The notes: generated by a model from the sequence alone, not told the origin. Positions 51,875-61,346 are shown, counted from the stretch's first letter. The stretch: DNA of 64,000 bases from Pseudofulvimonas gallinarii (GCF_004343305.1 NZ_SMAF01000002.1:1-64000); one strand, 5' to 3'. Numbers and translations are program-made.

Positions 51875-53269
51875 TCAGTAGTAGCCACCATCCTCGCCGA
51901 CGTGGCTCTCGAACTTGGTGTACTGGCCGCGGAAGGTCAGTTTCACTGTGCCGGTCGGACCGTTACGCTGCTTGCCGATGATGACTTCGGCCACGCCCTT
52001 GTCCGGCGATTCCTTGTTGTAGTACTCGTCGCGGTAGATGAAGACGATCAGGTCGGCGTCCTGCTCGATTGCGCCGGATTCGCGCAGGTCGGACATCTGC
52101 GGACGCTTGTCCTGGCGCTGCTCCAGCGAACGGTTGAGCTGCGACAGCGCGATCACCGGCACCGACAGTTCCTTCGCCAGCGCCTTCAGCGAACGGCTGA
52201 TCTCAGAGATCTCGGTGGCGCGGTTCTCCTTGTTGCCCGGTACCGTCATCAGCTGCAGGTAGTCGATGACGATCAGGCCCAGGTCGTTGCTGCGCTTCAG
52301 GCGACGCGCGCGCGCGCGCAGCTCCGTCGGCGACAGGCCGGGCGTGTCGTCGATGAAGATCCTGGCGTCGGCCAGCAGCGAGATCGCCGAGGTGACGCGC
52401 GGCCATTCCTCTTCCTCCAGCTTGCCCGAACGCAGGTTCTGCTGGTTGATGCGGCCCAGCGAGGACAGCAGGCGGAAAGTCAGCTGCACCGCCGACATTT
52501 CCATCGAGAAGATCGCCACCGCCTTCTTCTCGCGGATGGCTGCGTACTCGGCCATGTTCACCGAGAGCGCGGTCTTGCCCATCGACGGGCGCGCGGCAAG
52601 GATCACCAGGTCGCCCGGCTGCAGGCCGGAGGTCATGTGGTCGAAATCGGTGAAACCGGTGGCCAGGCCGGTGATCGGGCTGTCGCTGCCGGCGCGGTCG
52701 TGCAGCAGCTGCACCGCCTCGCGGGCCGCATCCTTGACGCGCACGAACTGGCGGCTGCCGCGGCTGCCGGATTCGGCGATGCGGAAGACCTTCTGTTCGG
52801 CCGACTCGATCAGTTCCGGCGTGGTCCGGCCCTTGGGATTGAAGCCGTCGCCGGCGATCTCGGTGCCGGCGTCGATGAGCTGGCGCAGCACCGACTTCTC
52901 GCGGACGATCTGCGCGTAGGCCTCGATGTTGGCGGCCGAGGGCGTCGAATTGGCCAGCTCGACCACATAGGCGACGCCGCCGACCAGGTCGGAGGTGCCG
53001 TTGTGCTCGAACCACTCGCCCAGCGTCACGGCATCGCAGGGCATGTTCTTGCCCGACAGCTCGCCGATGGCACGGAAGATGAGCTTGTGCTCGTGCCGGT
53101 AGAAGTCCTCCTCGCTCAGCTTGTCGGCGACGCGGTCCCAGGCCTGGCCGGACAGCATCAGGCCGCCGAGCACGGCCTGCTCGGCTTCGATGGAATGGGG
53201 CGGGACGCGCAGCGATTCGACGTTGTCGGGCGCGGGACGGTCGGCGTGGTAGGACAGCGAGCTTGGCAT
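51875..53269 (-). CDS. dnaB: Replicative DNA helicase
   Basis: 464 residues. N-terminal domain VPPHSIEAEQAVLGGLMLSGQAWDRVADKLSEEDFYRHEHKLIF; C-terminal RecA-like ATPase with Walker A LAARPSMGKTALSVNMAEYAAI, LIVIDYLQLM (Walker B, H3) and SQLNRSLEQRQDKRPQMSDLRESGAIEQDADLIVFIYRDEYY. A hexameric 5'-3' helicase at the fork. No intein or insertion. Divergent from mlaD; a TATATC -10-like box is seen at 53302-53297. Confidence 0.97.
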   Translation of the reverse strand: MPSSLSYHADRPAPDNVESLRVPPHSIEAEQAVLGGLMLSGQAWDRVADKLSEEDFYRHEHKLIFRAIGELSGKNMPCDAVTLGEWFEHNGTSDLVGGVAYVVELANSTPSAANIEAYAQIVREKSVLRQLIDAGTEIAGDGFNPKGRTTPELIESAEQKVFRIAESGSRGSRQFVRVKDAAREAVQLLHDRAGSDSPITGLATGFTDFDHMTSGLQPGDLVILAARPSMGKTALSVNMAEYAAIREKKAVAIFSMEMSAVQLTFRLLSSLGRINQQNLRSGKLEEEEWPRVTSAISLLADARIFIDDTPGLSPTELRARARRLKRSNDLGLIVIDYLQLMTVPGNKENRATEISEISRSLKALAKELSVPVIALSQLNRSLEQRQDKRPQMSDLRESGAIEQDADLIVFIYRDEYYNKESPDKGVAEVIIGKQRNGPTGTVKLTFRGQYTKFESHVGEDGGYY

Positions 53270-53402
53270 GGTCGGGAGCGGCGGATCAGGTCGTCCACGA
53301 TATACGCCCGGGCCGTCTCAAGCCATTCAACAAACCTGTGCCCAGCCTGTGGACAACTTGTGTGGAAGGCCCGCCCGCTGCCGTCGCCAGCCGGTGCCCT
53401 GC

Positions 53403-53408
53403 TAGAGT
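53403..53408 (+). promoter_or_regulatory. -10 element TAGAGT just before mlaD (possible leaderless start)
   Basis: TAGAGT ends 9 bp before the ATG at 53418 and no Shine-Dalgarno sequence lies between, so the message may begin at or next to the start codon. Confidence 0.35.
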
Positions 53409-53417
53409 GTCCATCCT

Positions 53418-54365
53418 ATGGAAACCCGCGGCCACTACGTCCTGATCGGCGCCTTCGTGCTGGGCATCGCCTCGCTCGCCCTGCTCGCCGTGCTCTGGCT
53501 CGGCAAGCACAGCCTGGACCGCGAGTTCGACCTCTACGAGGTGTATTTCCAGGAAGCCGTCACCGGACTGGCCAAGGGCAGCCCGGTGCAATACAACGGC
53601 ATCCAGATCGGTGAAGTGCAGAGCCTGCGCCTCAGCCGCGTCAATCCCGGCCGCGTCATCGCCCGCATACGCGTCCGCGGTGGCAGCCCGATCAAGACCG
53701 ACACCGAGGCCAAGCTGGGCTATCTTGGCGTGACCGGCGTGGCCTTCATCCAGCTCAGCGGCGGCACCGTCGAGGCGTCACGCCTGCAGCCGCGACCGGG
53801 CCGGCAGTTCGCGGTCATCCGCGCGCAGCCGTCGGACCTGGCCAAACTGTTCGAATCCGGCGCCGACATCGTGGTGACGGTCAACGAGGTGCTGCAGCGG
53901 GTGTCGTCCATCCTCAGCGACGAAAACGCCGAGCGCATCGCCGGCGCCATCGAAGGGCTGAACCAGTTCACCAGCGCCGTCGCCGCCGAAGGTGACGCCA
54001 TCGGTGTGTTGCTTCGCGACGGCGCACGCTCGGCCACCGAGCTGGCACAGACGCTGGCCGAAGTGCGCTCGACCGTGCAGACCCTGGAGCGCACGATTGC
54101 CGATACCCGCGGCCTGATCGACGGCGAGGCGCGTGAGGCACTGGCCTCGCTCGGCAGCGCCGCCAGTGAACTCGAAGCCCTGTTGACCGGCAACCGCGGC
54201 GCCATCGACAACTTTGCGCAGAACGGACTGGGCGAGCTGACGCAGGTGATGGCGGAGCTGCGCGCGGTGCTGGTCACCTTGCAGGCGATCACCCGCGAAC
54301 TGCGCGACAACCCCTCCGGTTACCTGCTCGGCCGCGAACGGCCCCGGGAGTACACGCCGAAATGA
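53418..54365 (+). CDS. MlaD/MCE-domain lipid transport protein
   Basis: 315 residues: one N-terminal membrane helix (GHYVLIGAFVLGIASLALLAVLWLG), an MCE domain (about 38-116, LYEVYFQEAVTGLAKGSPVQYNGIQIGEVQSLRL ... LGYLGVTGVAFIQLSGG), and a long helical C-terminal region (about 130-300) rich in Ala/Leu heptads. MCE proteins form periplasmic hexamers that carry lipids between the membranes. The partner ABC ATPase and permease, usually upstream in the operon, are absent here; only the lipoprotein follows (ATGA overlap). Confidence 0.9.
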   Translation: METRGHYVLIGAFVLGIASLALLAVLWLGKHSLDREFDLYEVYFQEAVTGLAKGSPVQYNGIQIGEVQSLRLSRVNPGRVIARIRVRGGSPIKTDTEAKLGYLGVTGVAFIQLSGGTVEASRLQPRPGRQFAVIRAQPSDLAKLFESGADIVVTVNEVLQRVSSILSDENAERIAGAIEGLNQFTSAVAAEGDAIGVLLRDGARSATELAQTLAEVRSTVQTLERTIADTRGLIDGEAREALASLGSAASELEALLTGNRGAIDNFAQNGLGELTQVMAELRAVLVTLQAITRELRDNPSGYLLGRERPREYTPK

Positions 54366-54976
54366 TCCGCCCTGCCCTCGTCGCGACGCTGTGCACCTTG
54401 CTGGGCGCCTGCTCGGCGATCACCGGCCCGCGCAGCCAGTTCACCGTATTCACCCTCAATCCGCCGCCTGCACAAACGGCAGCGGCGGCGGCACCTGTCG
54501 ACTGGCAGCTGGCGATCGACGAGCCGCATGCGTTGGGCCTGCTCGCCAGTGACCGCCTGGTGGTGGCCCCCGATGCCAACGAACGCCTGGCCTTTGCCGG
54601 CGCGCGCTGGAATGAAAGCGCGCCGGCGCTGCTGCAGGACCTGTGGTTGCGCACCTTTGAAGCCGACGGTCGCATCGGTGTCGTGGTGCGCCATCCCAGC
54701 GGCACGCTGGCGCAACGTGTGCTGGCGACCGACCTGGTGGCCTTCCAGATCGAACACCACGGCAGCCAGAGCGAAGCGGTGATCGCCGTGCAGGCACGAC
54801 TCGTCGACGCCGGCAGCCGGCGCAACCTCGCCCAGGCACCGTTCCGGTCGCGGGTGGCGGTGCGCGACGACTCGGCGCAGGCCGCGGTGCAGGCGCTGGA
54901 AGCGGCCACCGCCGAGCTCAGCACGCAGTTGCTGGCATGGACAATCCGCGAAGGCGAACGCACGGCGACCCCGTAG
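54362..54976 (+). CDS. ABC-type transport auxiliary lipoprotein (PqiC/DUF330-like)
   Basis: 204 residues. Lipobox LLGAC at about residues 13-17 after a short signal; then FTVFTLNPPPAQ, LAIDEPHALGLLASDRLVVAPDANERLAFAGARWNESAPALLQDLWLRTFE, the DUF330/ABC_trans_aux pattern. It is an outer-membrane lipoprotein partner of MCE systems. Its ATG overlaps the mlaD-like stop. Confidence 0.87.
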   Translation: MIRPALVATLCTLLGACSAITGPRSQFTVFTLNPPPAQTAAAAAPVDWQLAIDEPHALGLLASDRLVVAPDANERLAFAGARWNESAPALLQDLWLRTFEADGRIGVVVRHPSGTLAQRVLATDLVAFQIEHHGSQSEAVIAVQARLVDAGSRRNLAQAPFRSRVAVRDDSAQAAVQALEAATAELSTQLLAWTIREGERTATP

Positions 54977-55297
54977 CGTGGATAGTTCGTATGTGCGGCT
55001 TGCTGCACACGCTCTTTGTCGGGGTTGCATGTGGTGACGGCGCCATCATCACTCGTCACACCCGCGCAGGCGGGTATCCAGTGGCGTTGCGGGATCGGCG
55101 CGGTTCGCGGCATGGCCGGCGCGCATCTGCTGCGGAAAGGTTTCGGCGGGTCGCTGGATGCCCGCCTGCGCGAGCAAGACGGGGTTGCAGTGTGCAGGGG
55201 GTTCGACAGCGGCCTGGCGGCCGCAGCGGGCAGCAAGCTACCCGCCTGCAAGAGCACGGGGCGGTGACTGTGCGGTGACCGCTCTTTGCGTTGCAGG
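54977..55297. other. Non-coding region carrying REPIN-like element B
   Basis: No gene; it holds the 126-bp element at 55055-55180. The terminator of the beta-helix gene begins just past its right end. Confidence 0.75.
55055..55180 (+). repeat. REPIN-like element B (two inverted 29-bp REPs, 68-bp interior)
   Basis: Left REP 55055-55083 begins GTCACACCCGCGCAGGCGGG; right REP 55152-55180 is inverted and diverged at its outer end. REP length (29), interior (68) and total (126) equal those of element A at 38771-38896; orientation is opposite. Confidence 0.88.
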
Positions 55298-55328
55298 GGC
55301 GTGGCAGCCCTTTGTGGGCTGCCACGCC
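55298..55328 (-). terminator. Strong hairpin ending the beta-helix gene
   Basis: A perfect 13-bp stem (GGCGTGGCAGCCC / GGGCTGCCACGCC, loop TTTGT) 11 bp past the stop of the minus-strand gene. No long T tract follows. Confidence 0.65.
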
Positions 55329-55339
55329 TGTGCCGCGGC

Positions 55340-57295
55340 TTACTCGAAGCCGTTGGCGAAGATCACGTCGCTGTACTTCGCTTCCCAGGCGCCCAGGTCG
55401 AAGGGCCCCAGGTCGGGATTGGCGCCCGGAGGCGGACCGGTCCAGGTCTCACCGCGCTCGTTGCCGTCCAGGTCGGTGGTGGTCGGCCCGTACACATCGT
55501 CACAGAAGTCGATGCCCGGGGATCCCGCTGCCAGCCGGTAGTCGCCATCGGCGGCGTTGACAAACAGTGGATCGATGAAACGGTAGTAACTGTTGCTGGT
55601 CAATCCGGTTTCGGCGACGGGTTGCGGCCCGATGACACAGTCGGCGTAGGCGATCGAACCATCGCCGTCGGTGGCGATCAGTTCGGCGCCGCCGTTGTCG
55701 TAGACGATGCTGCCCAGGAAATCGAACCGCCCGGTAACACCGGACGGCGACCACATCCGGCCGATCACATCGGCGGTATTGCCGGCGATGGTGCTCCAGC
55801 GCAGCTGCACCCGTGCCCGGTTGCCGGCATAGACGATGGCAGTACTGGCATTGCCGGTGATGAGCGCACCTTCGATACTCAAAGTCGACGCCTCCTGCAC
55901 GACGGTGTTGTTGGTGTTGACCGCGACCGCGGCGCCGCCCCACGAGCTGTTGCCCGCGTTGTCATGGAACGCGGTTCGGACCACGTTGGCGGTGGCACCA
56001 TTGAGCAGGCGCAGCGCGCCACCGAAGCCGCCGGCCTCGTTGTCGCGGAAGACGCTGCAGCGTGGCTGCGCGGAGACGCCGCCACCGACCTGTGCCGGCA
56101 GGCAGGCCGGCTCATCATCGTACAACGGGCGCATCACCAGCTCGGCACCGTCGAGCAGCAACACGCCACCACCATCGTTGTCGGCGCTGTTGCCGACGAC
56201 CACGGTGCTGATCAGTTCGACCTGTGTCGATGCGCCAGTGGCATAGACGGCACCGCCGTTGCCGGCAGTGTTGCCGCTGAGGATGGCGGCGTGATTGACC
56301 TCACCCATGCCCAAGAAACTGGCGCCGCGAACGCGGGTGGAGCCGCCGGCTGCATAGATGGCGCCGCCGTTCCCGCTGGCGGTGTTGAGATAGAAGCCGC
56401 CCGAAGGAAGGATCAGGACAATGGGCGAGCCGGTGTATAGAAACATGTTGTGGCATCCAAGATTGGCCAGGCCGCCACCGTCCTGTGCCGAGTTGCGGAA
56501 GATCAACGCCGAGCCGACCCGCACCATGGTCCGCGAGGTGGGGTCCAGCGTCGATTCGCAGGCGATGCCACCGCCGAACGAACTGCTGCTGTTGTCGATC
56601 AGGATACTGGTGTTGTCCACCGTCAACAGCGGCGCGGTGGTGGCGTTGCTGATGGTCGCGCCAACGGCGCGGACATAGATGCCGCCACCACGGGTGGCGG
56701 AATTGTTGAGCTGGAGTGTCACATTCTCCAACGATACGGCCAGTCGACCGAGTTGGCCTTCTACCGTGATGCCGCCAGCACCGCCGCGACGGATACGCAG
56801 GTTTTTCAGCGTCACCTGCATCAGCGCCGGTGGGTTTAAGGACTCCCAGATGTCGATCAGGCGACCGGATGTGGCCACGCCATTGGCATCCAGGTCGGTA
56901 TGGCCATTGGGTGTTTCCGACAGATCGCAGGTATCGACACCGCCCTCGATGGTCAGGCTCTTGCCCCAGATGTCGTAGGTACTGCCCAGGTAGGCGCTGC
57001 TGCGGGCGACGCGGATGGTGTCACCGCTGGCGGCGGCATCGATCGCCGGCTGCAGCTGGCTGAAATCGCAGTTGGCATGCGGGCCGACGGTATACAGCGC
57101 CATCGGCGCCCGGTTTGTCGGCGGGGTGGCCTCGCCGTAGTCCACCGCGAGGGGCGCGGTCGCCGGTGTCGGCAGGGCCGGCACCTGGCTGCGCGCCTGT
57201 GCCAGTGCCGGCAGCAGACCCAGCAACAGGCAGGCGGCGCCGAACAACGGCCGTGCACCGGCCGGAACGGAAGGGTTCAACATCATGGGTTTCAT
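55340..57295 (-). CDS. Secreted right-handed beta-helix protein with GFE tail
   Basis: 651 residues from ATG 57295. Signal peptide LFGAACLLLGLLPALAQA. It opens with GPHANCDFSQLQPAIDAAASGDTIRVA, the usual start of polymorphic-outer-membrane-protein-like beta-helices, then many Asn/Gly repeats (SVLENVTLQLNNSATRGGGIYVRAVGATISN, NTAGNGGAVYATGASTQV, DNEAGGFGGALRLLNGATANVVRTAFHDNAG). The C-terminus is SDVIFANGFE, matching the G8 protein tail. Likely an adhesin or surface carbohydrate-interacting protein; no active site was recognised. Confidence 0.82.
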   Translation of the reverse strand: MKPMMLNPSVPAGARPLFGAACLLLGLLPALAQARSQVPALPTPATAPLAVDYGEATPPTNRAPMALYTVGPHANCDFSQLQPAIDAAASGDTIRVARSSAYLGSTYDIWGKSLTIEGGVDTCDLSETPNGHTDLDANGVATSGRLIDIWESLNPPALMQVTLKNLRIRRGGAGGITVEGQLGRLAVSLENVTLQLNNSATRGGGIYVRAVGATISNATTAPLLTVDNTSILIDNSSSSFGGGIACESTLDPTSRTMVRVGSALIFRNSAQDGGGLANLGCHNMFLYTGSPIVLILPSGGFYLNTASGNGGAIYAAGGSTRVRGASFLGMGEVNHAAILSGNTAGNGGAVYATGASTQVELISTVVVGNSADNDGGGVLLLDGAELVMRPLYDDEPACLPAQVGGGVSAQPRCSVFRDNEAGGFGGALRLLNGATANVVRTAFHDNAGNSSWGGAAVAVNTNNTVVQEASTLSIEGALITGNASTAIVYAGNRARVQLRWSTIAGNTADVIGRMWSPSGVTGRFDFLGSIVYDNGGAELIATDGDGSIAYADCVIGPQPVAETGLTSNSYYRFIDPLFVNAADGDYRLAAGSPGIDFCDDVYGPTTTDLDGNERGETWTGPPPGANPDLGPFDLGAWEAKYSDVIFANGFE

Positions 57296-57360
57296 GCGTG
57301 TCTCGCTTTCGTGGGCGGCTGTCCGGCAGCCAGTCCCCTCATGAAACGCAAGACAAGGAT

Positions 57361-57391
57361 CAAATCCGGCCATCCACCACATCAGGCCGGA
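57361..57391 (-). terminator. Possible terminator after queF
   Basis: On the minus strand TCCGGCC (57391-57385) pairs with GGCCGGA (57371-57365) across a 13-nt loop, followed by TTTG. Weak. Confidence 0.35.
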
Positions 57392-57412
57392 CGGAAAGCA
57401 ACGCTGCCGGCG

Positions 57413-58249
57413 TTATTGCCGCGGCGTGCGGATGTTCGCCGGCGCGGGAAAATGCGCGTCGTTGCTGCGCCAGGGATTGATGTCCAGGCCGCCGCGGCGG
57501 GTGAAGCGGGCATAGACAGTCAGTGCCGCCGGCGCGCAGTACCGGAGCACGTCGCTGAAGATGCGTTCCACGCAATGCTCGTGGAAGCCCTGGTGCTGCC
57601 GGAACGAAACCAGATAGCGCAGCAGGCCGGCCCGGTCGATGGCGACACCACGAGCGCGCACCTGCACGTCGGCCCAGTCCGGCTGTCCTGTCACCGGGCA
57701 GTTGGAACGGAACAGGCGGCTGACCAGGAGCTCTTCGTGCGCGGCTTCCGTCGTCGCCGCGGCCAGGCTCGACGGGTCGATATCCGCAACGGGCGCCAGG
57801 CTGACTTCAAGCCCGTCGATGCACTCGCCTTCCAGTTCCGCGAAGGCCGTCATCCGCGACATCGCCGCAGCGGCGTCGATCACCACCTCGACCGTCGCGC
57901 CGCTGGCATGGGACAGATCGCGCGCAATGATGGCGCGCAGGTCATCCACCGTCGGGAACTTTTCAAAGGCGAATCCGTTGAGGTACAGCTTCAGCGACTT
58001 CGATTCGATGATGCATGGCGAATCGGCCGGCAGGCGGAACGTCGCGATGGCGACCTGCGGGCGCCCACGGGCATCGAGCCAGGACAGCTCGTAGGCGGTC
58101 CAGATGTCTTCGCCATGGAATGGCAGGCCGTCGCTGAAACCCAGTATCTCGCGCTGCGCCGAACGCGGGATCGGGAACAGCAGGCGGGCGTCGTACTGGC
58201 GCGGATAGGTGGTCTCGCGGCCGAGCGGCGAATGGTCCGGCGTGGTCAT
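57413..58249 (-). CDS. queF: NADPH-dependent 7-cyano-7-deazaguanine reductase (long QueF)
   Basis: 278 residues, the long E. coli-type enzyme. Substrate motif ESKSLKLYLNGF near residue 78, active-site Cys in RSNCPVTGQPDWADVQV near 190, then HEHCVERIFSDVL. It reduces preQ0 to preQ1 in queuosine synthesis for tRNA. Its ATG overlaps the stop of the AlkB-like gene (ATGA). No other queuosine genes lie nearby. Confidence 0.95.
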   Translation of the reverse strand: MTTPDHSPLGRETTYPRQYDARLLFPIPRSAQREILGFSDGLPFHGEDIWTAYELSWLDARGRPQVAIATFRLPADSPCIIESKSLKLYLNGFAFEKFPTVDDLRAIIARDLSHASGATVEVVIDAAAAMSRMTAFAELEGECIDGLEVSLAPVADIDPSSLAAATTEAAHEELLVSRLFRSNCPVTGQPDWADVQVRARGVAIDRAGLLRYLVSFRQHQGFHEHCVERIFSDVLRYCAPAALTVYARFTRRGGLDINPWRSNDAHFPAPANIRTPRQ

Positions 58250-58839
58250 GGCGGTTGGATCAGTCGGAAAGTGAGATTGATGCGCAGCCCGATGGCGCGC
58301 CGCGTTCGCGGCACGGCGTGCTGCCAGCAGCGCTGGCTGTCCCCGGCCATCAGCAACAGCGAGCCGTGGCCGAGGTCGAGCGCTTCGCGCCGGCCACTGT
58401 CGCGATGGCGCAGCAGGAAACGCCGCACGCCGCCGAAACTCGCCGACGCGATCACCGGCCGCGCCCCGAGTTCGGGTTCGTTGTCGCTGTGCCAGCCCAT
58501 CGCATCACCGCCGTCACGATAGCGGTTGGCGAGGACGGCATTGAAGCGATGGCCGGTCGTCGCGGCGATCCGTTCGCGCAGGCGCTGCAGCAGCGGCGGC
58601 CAGGGCAGCGGTTCGTGGTAGTGCCCGGAATAGCGGTATCCGGTGCCGGCATCGCCATACCAGGCGGAAAGGCGCGGCGACGGCACGTCGCGACCGAACA
58701 GGCGGACGCGATGCTGCCGCCAGTCCGGCAGGGCATCGAGTGCCGCGAGCAGATCGTCGGATTCGGCTGTCGACCAGAAGGACGGTGCGAGACGGAAATC
58801 GCCGTCCGGCCAGTCCAGCCGTGTCCAGGCCGCCGTCAC
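58246..58839 (-). CDS. AlkB-like 2-oxoglutarate/Fe(II) dioxygenase
   Basis: 197 residues from GTG 58839, one base after the nlpD stop (the frame stays open to 58887). Core: PSPRLSAWYGDAGTGYRYSGHYHEPLPWPPLLQRLRERI, FNAVLANRYRDGGDAMGWHSDNEPELGARPVIASASFGGVRRFLLRHR (H-x-D iron ligands), HGSLLLMAGDSQRCWQHAVPRT (third His) and GLRINLTFRLI (2-oxoglutarate Arg). It is expected to demethylate alkylated DNA or RNA bases. Confidence 0.92.
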   Translation of the reverse strand: MTAAWTRLDWPDGDFRLAPSFWSTAESDDLLAALDALPDWRQHRVRLFGRDVPSPRLSAWYGDAGTGYRYSGHYHEPLPWPPLLQRLRERIAATTGHRFNAVLANRYRDGGDAMGWHSDNEPELGARPVIASASFGGVRRFLLRHRDSGRREALDLGHGSLLLMAGDSQRCWQHAVPRTRRAIGLRINLTFRLIQPP

Positions 58840-58840
58840 A

Positions 58841-59860
58841 TCACTGGCGCGGCAGGAACTGCAGCGGATCGACGGGGCGGCCGCCACGACGGATCTCGAA
58901 ATGCAGCTTGTCGCGATCGGTCCCGGTGCGTCCGAGCTCGGCGATCGGCTGGCCGGCGCGCACCTGCTGTCCTTCGTTCACCAGGCGCTTGCGGTTGTGG
59001 CCGTAGGCGCTGAGGAACTCGGGCGAATGCTTGATGATGATCAGCTCGCCATAACCGCGCAGGCCGGAACCGGAATACACCACCTCGCCGTCGGCAGCGG
59101 CGACCACGGCCTGGCCGCTCTGGCCGGCGATGGCGATGCCCGGCCGCGTCAGGTCGTTGCCAGTGAAACGCTGGATCAGTTCGCCCTGCGTCGGCCAGCG
59201 CCAGCGCACGCCGCCGGCATTGTTGGTGGCGGCATTGCCTGCCGGCGCCGGCGCTGGCGTCGATGCGGGCGCGGGCGTCGCGGGCGGCGCAGTGACCGGT
59301 GCAGACGGCGCGGTGGCCGGCGGCGGATTCGAGGCGGGCGGCGTCGCGGCGACCGGTGCCGTCGTGACCGGCGCGGTCGTCGCTGGCGCCGGCGGCGGTG
59401 CGCTCGCGGGTGCATTGACGGGGGCGGACGCCGCAGGCGGTGCCGGCTGGATGCCGGCCGTCGAGGCCGGCGGACGTGCCGAGGCCGGCGCTGCCGATTC
59501 ACCCAGCGGCCGCGTTTCCACCGCGCCCGGCTGCAGCGGTTCGGCATGGGCGACCTGCGCGGTTTCACCGCCGCGCGACAGCCGCAGTCGCTGGCCCGGG
59601 TAGATCGTGTACGGCGGTGCCAGGCCGTTGATGGCGGCGACATCGCGCCAGTCCACGCCGGCACGGAAGGCGATGCTGTACAGGGTGTCGCCGCGGCTGA
59701 CGACATGCGTCCCCGCTGCCGACGCGGTGGATGTGCCCTGGCCACCCGCCGGTGACGCGGAGTCTCCGGCATGGCGCACGCGGACCACTTCGGTCCGGGT
59801 GACGATGCAGCCGGACAGCAACAGCGTGACGGCGATCATTCCTGCAAGGCGACGCGCCAT
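58841..59860 (-). CDS. nlpD: LysM/M23 lipoprotein NlpD (amidase activator)
   Basis: 339 residues. Lipobox LSGC at 15-18; LysM domain THVVSRGDTLYSIAFRAGVDWRDVAAINGLAPPYTIYPGQRLRL (about 55-98); a long Ala/Pro linker; and a C-terminal LytM domain (about 225-335: GQAVVAAADGEVVYSGSGLRGYGELIIIKH, YGHNRKRLVNEGQQVRAG, DKLHFEIRRGGRPVDPLQFLP). Zinc ligands are lost (RPGIAI and KLHFEIR), as in E. coli NlpD, so it should activate a cell-wall amidase rather than cut peptidoglycan. It overlaps pcm (ATGA). The rpoS gene usually next to it is absent. Confidence 0.94.
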   Translation of the reverse strand: MARRLAGMIAVTLLLSGCIVTRTEVVRVRHAGDSASPAGGQGTSTASAAGTHVVSRGDTLYSIAFRAGVDWRDVAAINGLAPPYTIYPGQRLRLSRGGETAQVAHAEPLQPGAVETRPLGESAAPASARPPASTAGIQPAPPAASAPVNAPASAPPPAPATTAPVTTAPVAATPPASNPPPATAPSAPVTAPPATPAPASTPAPAPAGNAATNNAGGVRWRWPTQGELIQRFTGNDLTRPGIAIAGQSGQAVVAAADGEVVYSGSGLRGYGELIIIKHSPEFLSAYGHNRKRLVNEGQQVRAGQPIAELGRTGTDRDKLHFEIRRGGRPVDPLQFLPRQ

Positions 59861-60540
59861 CACACGATTCCCGGCAACACGGGCACGAAACTCACCGCAC
59901 CCAGGTCGGTGTCGACGAATTCGCCCTGCACGCGCTGGATGCGACGCAGGCGCTGCACGCCGCCGGCCTCGCCGACCGGCGCCAGCATGAGCCCGCCTTC
60001 GGCCAGCTGCTCCAGCCATGCCGGTTCCACGCGCGATGCGGCGGCGGTGACCATGATCGCCGGGAATGGCGACGCATCGGGCCAGCCGAGGCGGCCATCG
60101 TCATGGCGGCTGCGCACGCCTTCCAGGCCGAGCTGGCGGAATCGGCGGCGCGCCTGCCGCAGCAGCGGCTCCATGCGTTCGATGGTGAACACCTCGATGC
60201 CCAGCGCCGCCAGCACGGCGGCCTGGTAGCCCGAGCCGGTGCCGATCTCCAGCGCGCGCGCGGGAATGCCCGGCTCGATCAGCGATTCGGTCATCTTCGC
60301 GACGATGTAAGGCTGCGAGATGGTCTGGCCGCTGCCGATCGGCAGTGCGTTGTCCTCGTAGGCGCGACCGGCAATGGCCTCGTCCACGAACAGGTGCCGT
60401 GGCACCATGCGCATCACCTCGAGCACGCGCGGATCGCGGATGCCTTCGGCCTGCAGGCGCTGGATCAGGCGGTCGCGCGCGCGCTGGCCGGTCAGGCCCA
60501 GCCCGTGGTCGTCGAGGCGCGGCCGCAGGGTCAGGCTCAT
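59860..60540 (-). CDS. pcm: Protein-L-isoaspartate O-methyltransferase
   Basis: 226 residues, repair of isoaspartyl damage in proteins using SAM. Motifs: [44 protein letters not shown] loop [28 protein letters not shown]. It sits between surE and nlpD with ATGA overlaps at both ends. Confidence 0.96.
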   Translation of the reverse strand: MSLTLRPRLDDHGLGLTGQRARDRLIQRLQAEGIRDPRVLEVMRMVPRHLFVDEAIAGRAYEDNALPIGSGQTISQPYIVAKMTESLIEPGIPARALEIGTGSGYQAAVLAALGIEVFTIERMEPLLRQARRRFRQLGLEGVRSRHDDGRLGWPDASPFPAIMVTAAASRVEPAWLEQLAEGGLMLAPVGEAGGVQRLRRIQRVQGEFVDTDLGAVSFVPVLPGIV

Positions 60541-61316
60541 GCCCCGGCCTTTCCGGCGTTGTCGCCCAGGCGGCCGATCCAGCTGGCGACCTTTTCCATC
60601 GCCTGGTAGCGCGTGAGGTCGACGTGGATCGGCGTCACCGACACGAAGCCACGGCGCACGGCATCGAAGTCGGTACCCGGGCCGGCATCCTGTTCCGGGC
60701 CAGCCGGACCGATCCAGTACACGCGACGGCCGCGCGGGTCGAACTGCTCGACGCTGGGTTCGGCACGATGGCGATGCCCAAGGCGCGTGACCTCGAAGCC
60801 GCGGATCTCTTCCCACGGCAGGTCGGGCACGTTGACGTTGAGGATGGTGTCGGCCGGCAGCGGATCGACGAGCAGCCGTTCCATCAGCTGCATCACCGCG
60901 CGCGCCGCGCTCGGGAAATTCTCGGGCTGGTGGTCGCGGCTGCACAGTGAGACGGCAATGGCCGGCAGGCCGAGGTAGCGCCCTTCCATCGCCGCGGCGA
61001 CGGTACCGGAATAGATCACGTCGTCGCCGAGATTGGCGGCGTTGTTGATGCCCGAGACGACGAGGTCCGGGTCATCGTCGAGCAGGCCGCAGAGCGCCAG
61101 GTGCACGCAGTCCGTCGGCGTGCCGGCAACGCGATGGATGCCCGGCTCGATCTCGGTGACGCGGATGGGCTGGTCCAGCGTCAGCGAGTTGCTCGCGCCG
61201 GAGCGGTCGCGGTCGGGGGCGAAGATCGTCACCCGGCCGAGGCGGCCGAGCGTTTCAGCCAGGACGCGGATGCCGGGCGCATCGACGCCATCGTCGTTGC
61301 TGATCAATACGTGCAT
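60537..61316 (-). CDS. surE: 5'/3'-nucleotidase SurE
   Basis: 259 residues: [51 protein letters not shown] (metal site DD, Ser), [40 protein letters not shown] metal-dependent nucleoside-monophosphate phosphatase. First gene of the surE-pcm-nlpD-alkB-queF run, in which each junction overlaps or nearly so. Confidence 0.96.
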   Translation of the reverse strand: MHVLISNDDGVDAPGIRVLAETLGRLGRVTIFAPDRDRSGASNSLTLDQPIRVTEIEPGIHRVAGTPTDCVHLALCGLLDDDPDLVVSGINNAANLGDDVIYSGTVAAAMEGRYLGLPAIAVSLCSRDHQPENFPSAARAVMQLMERLLVDPLPADTILNVNVPDLPWEEIRGFEVTRLGHRHRAEPSVEQFDPRGRRVYWIGPAGPEQDAGPGTDFDAVRRGFVSVTPIHVDLTRYQAMEKVASWIGRLGDNAGKAGA

Positions 61317-61346
61317 GGGCTTGCGCAAACACAACAGGAGCACAAC

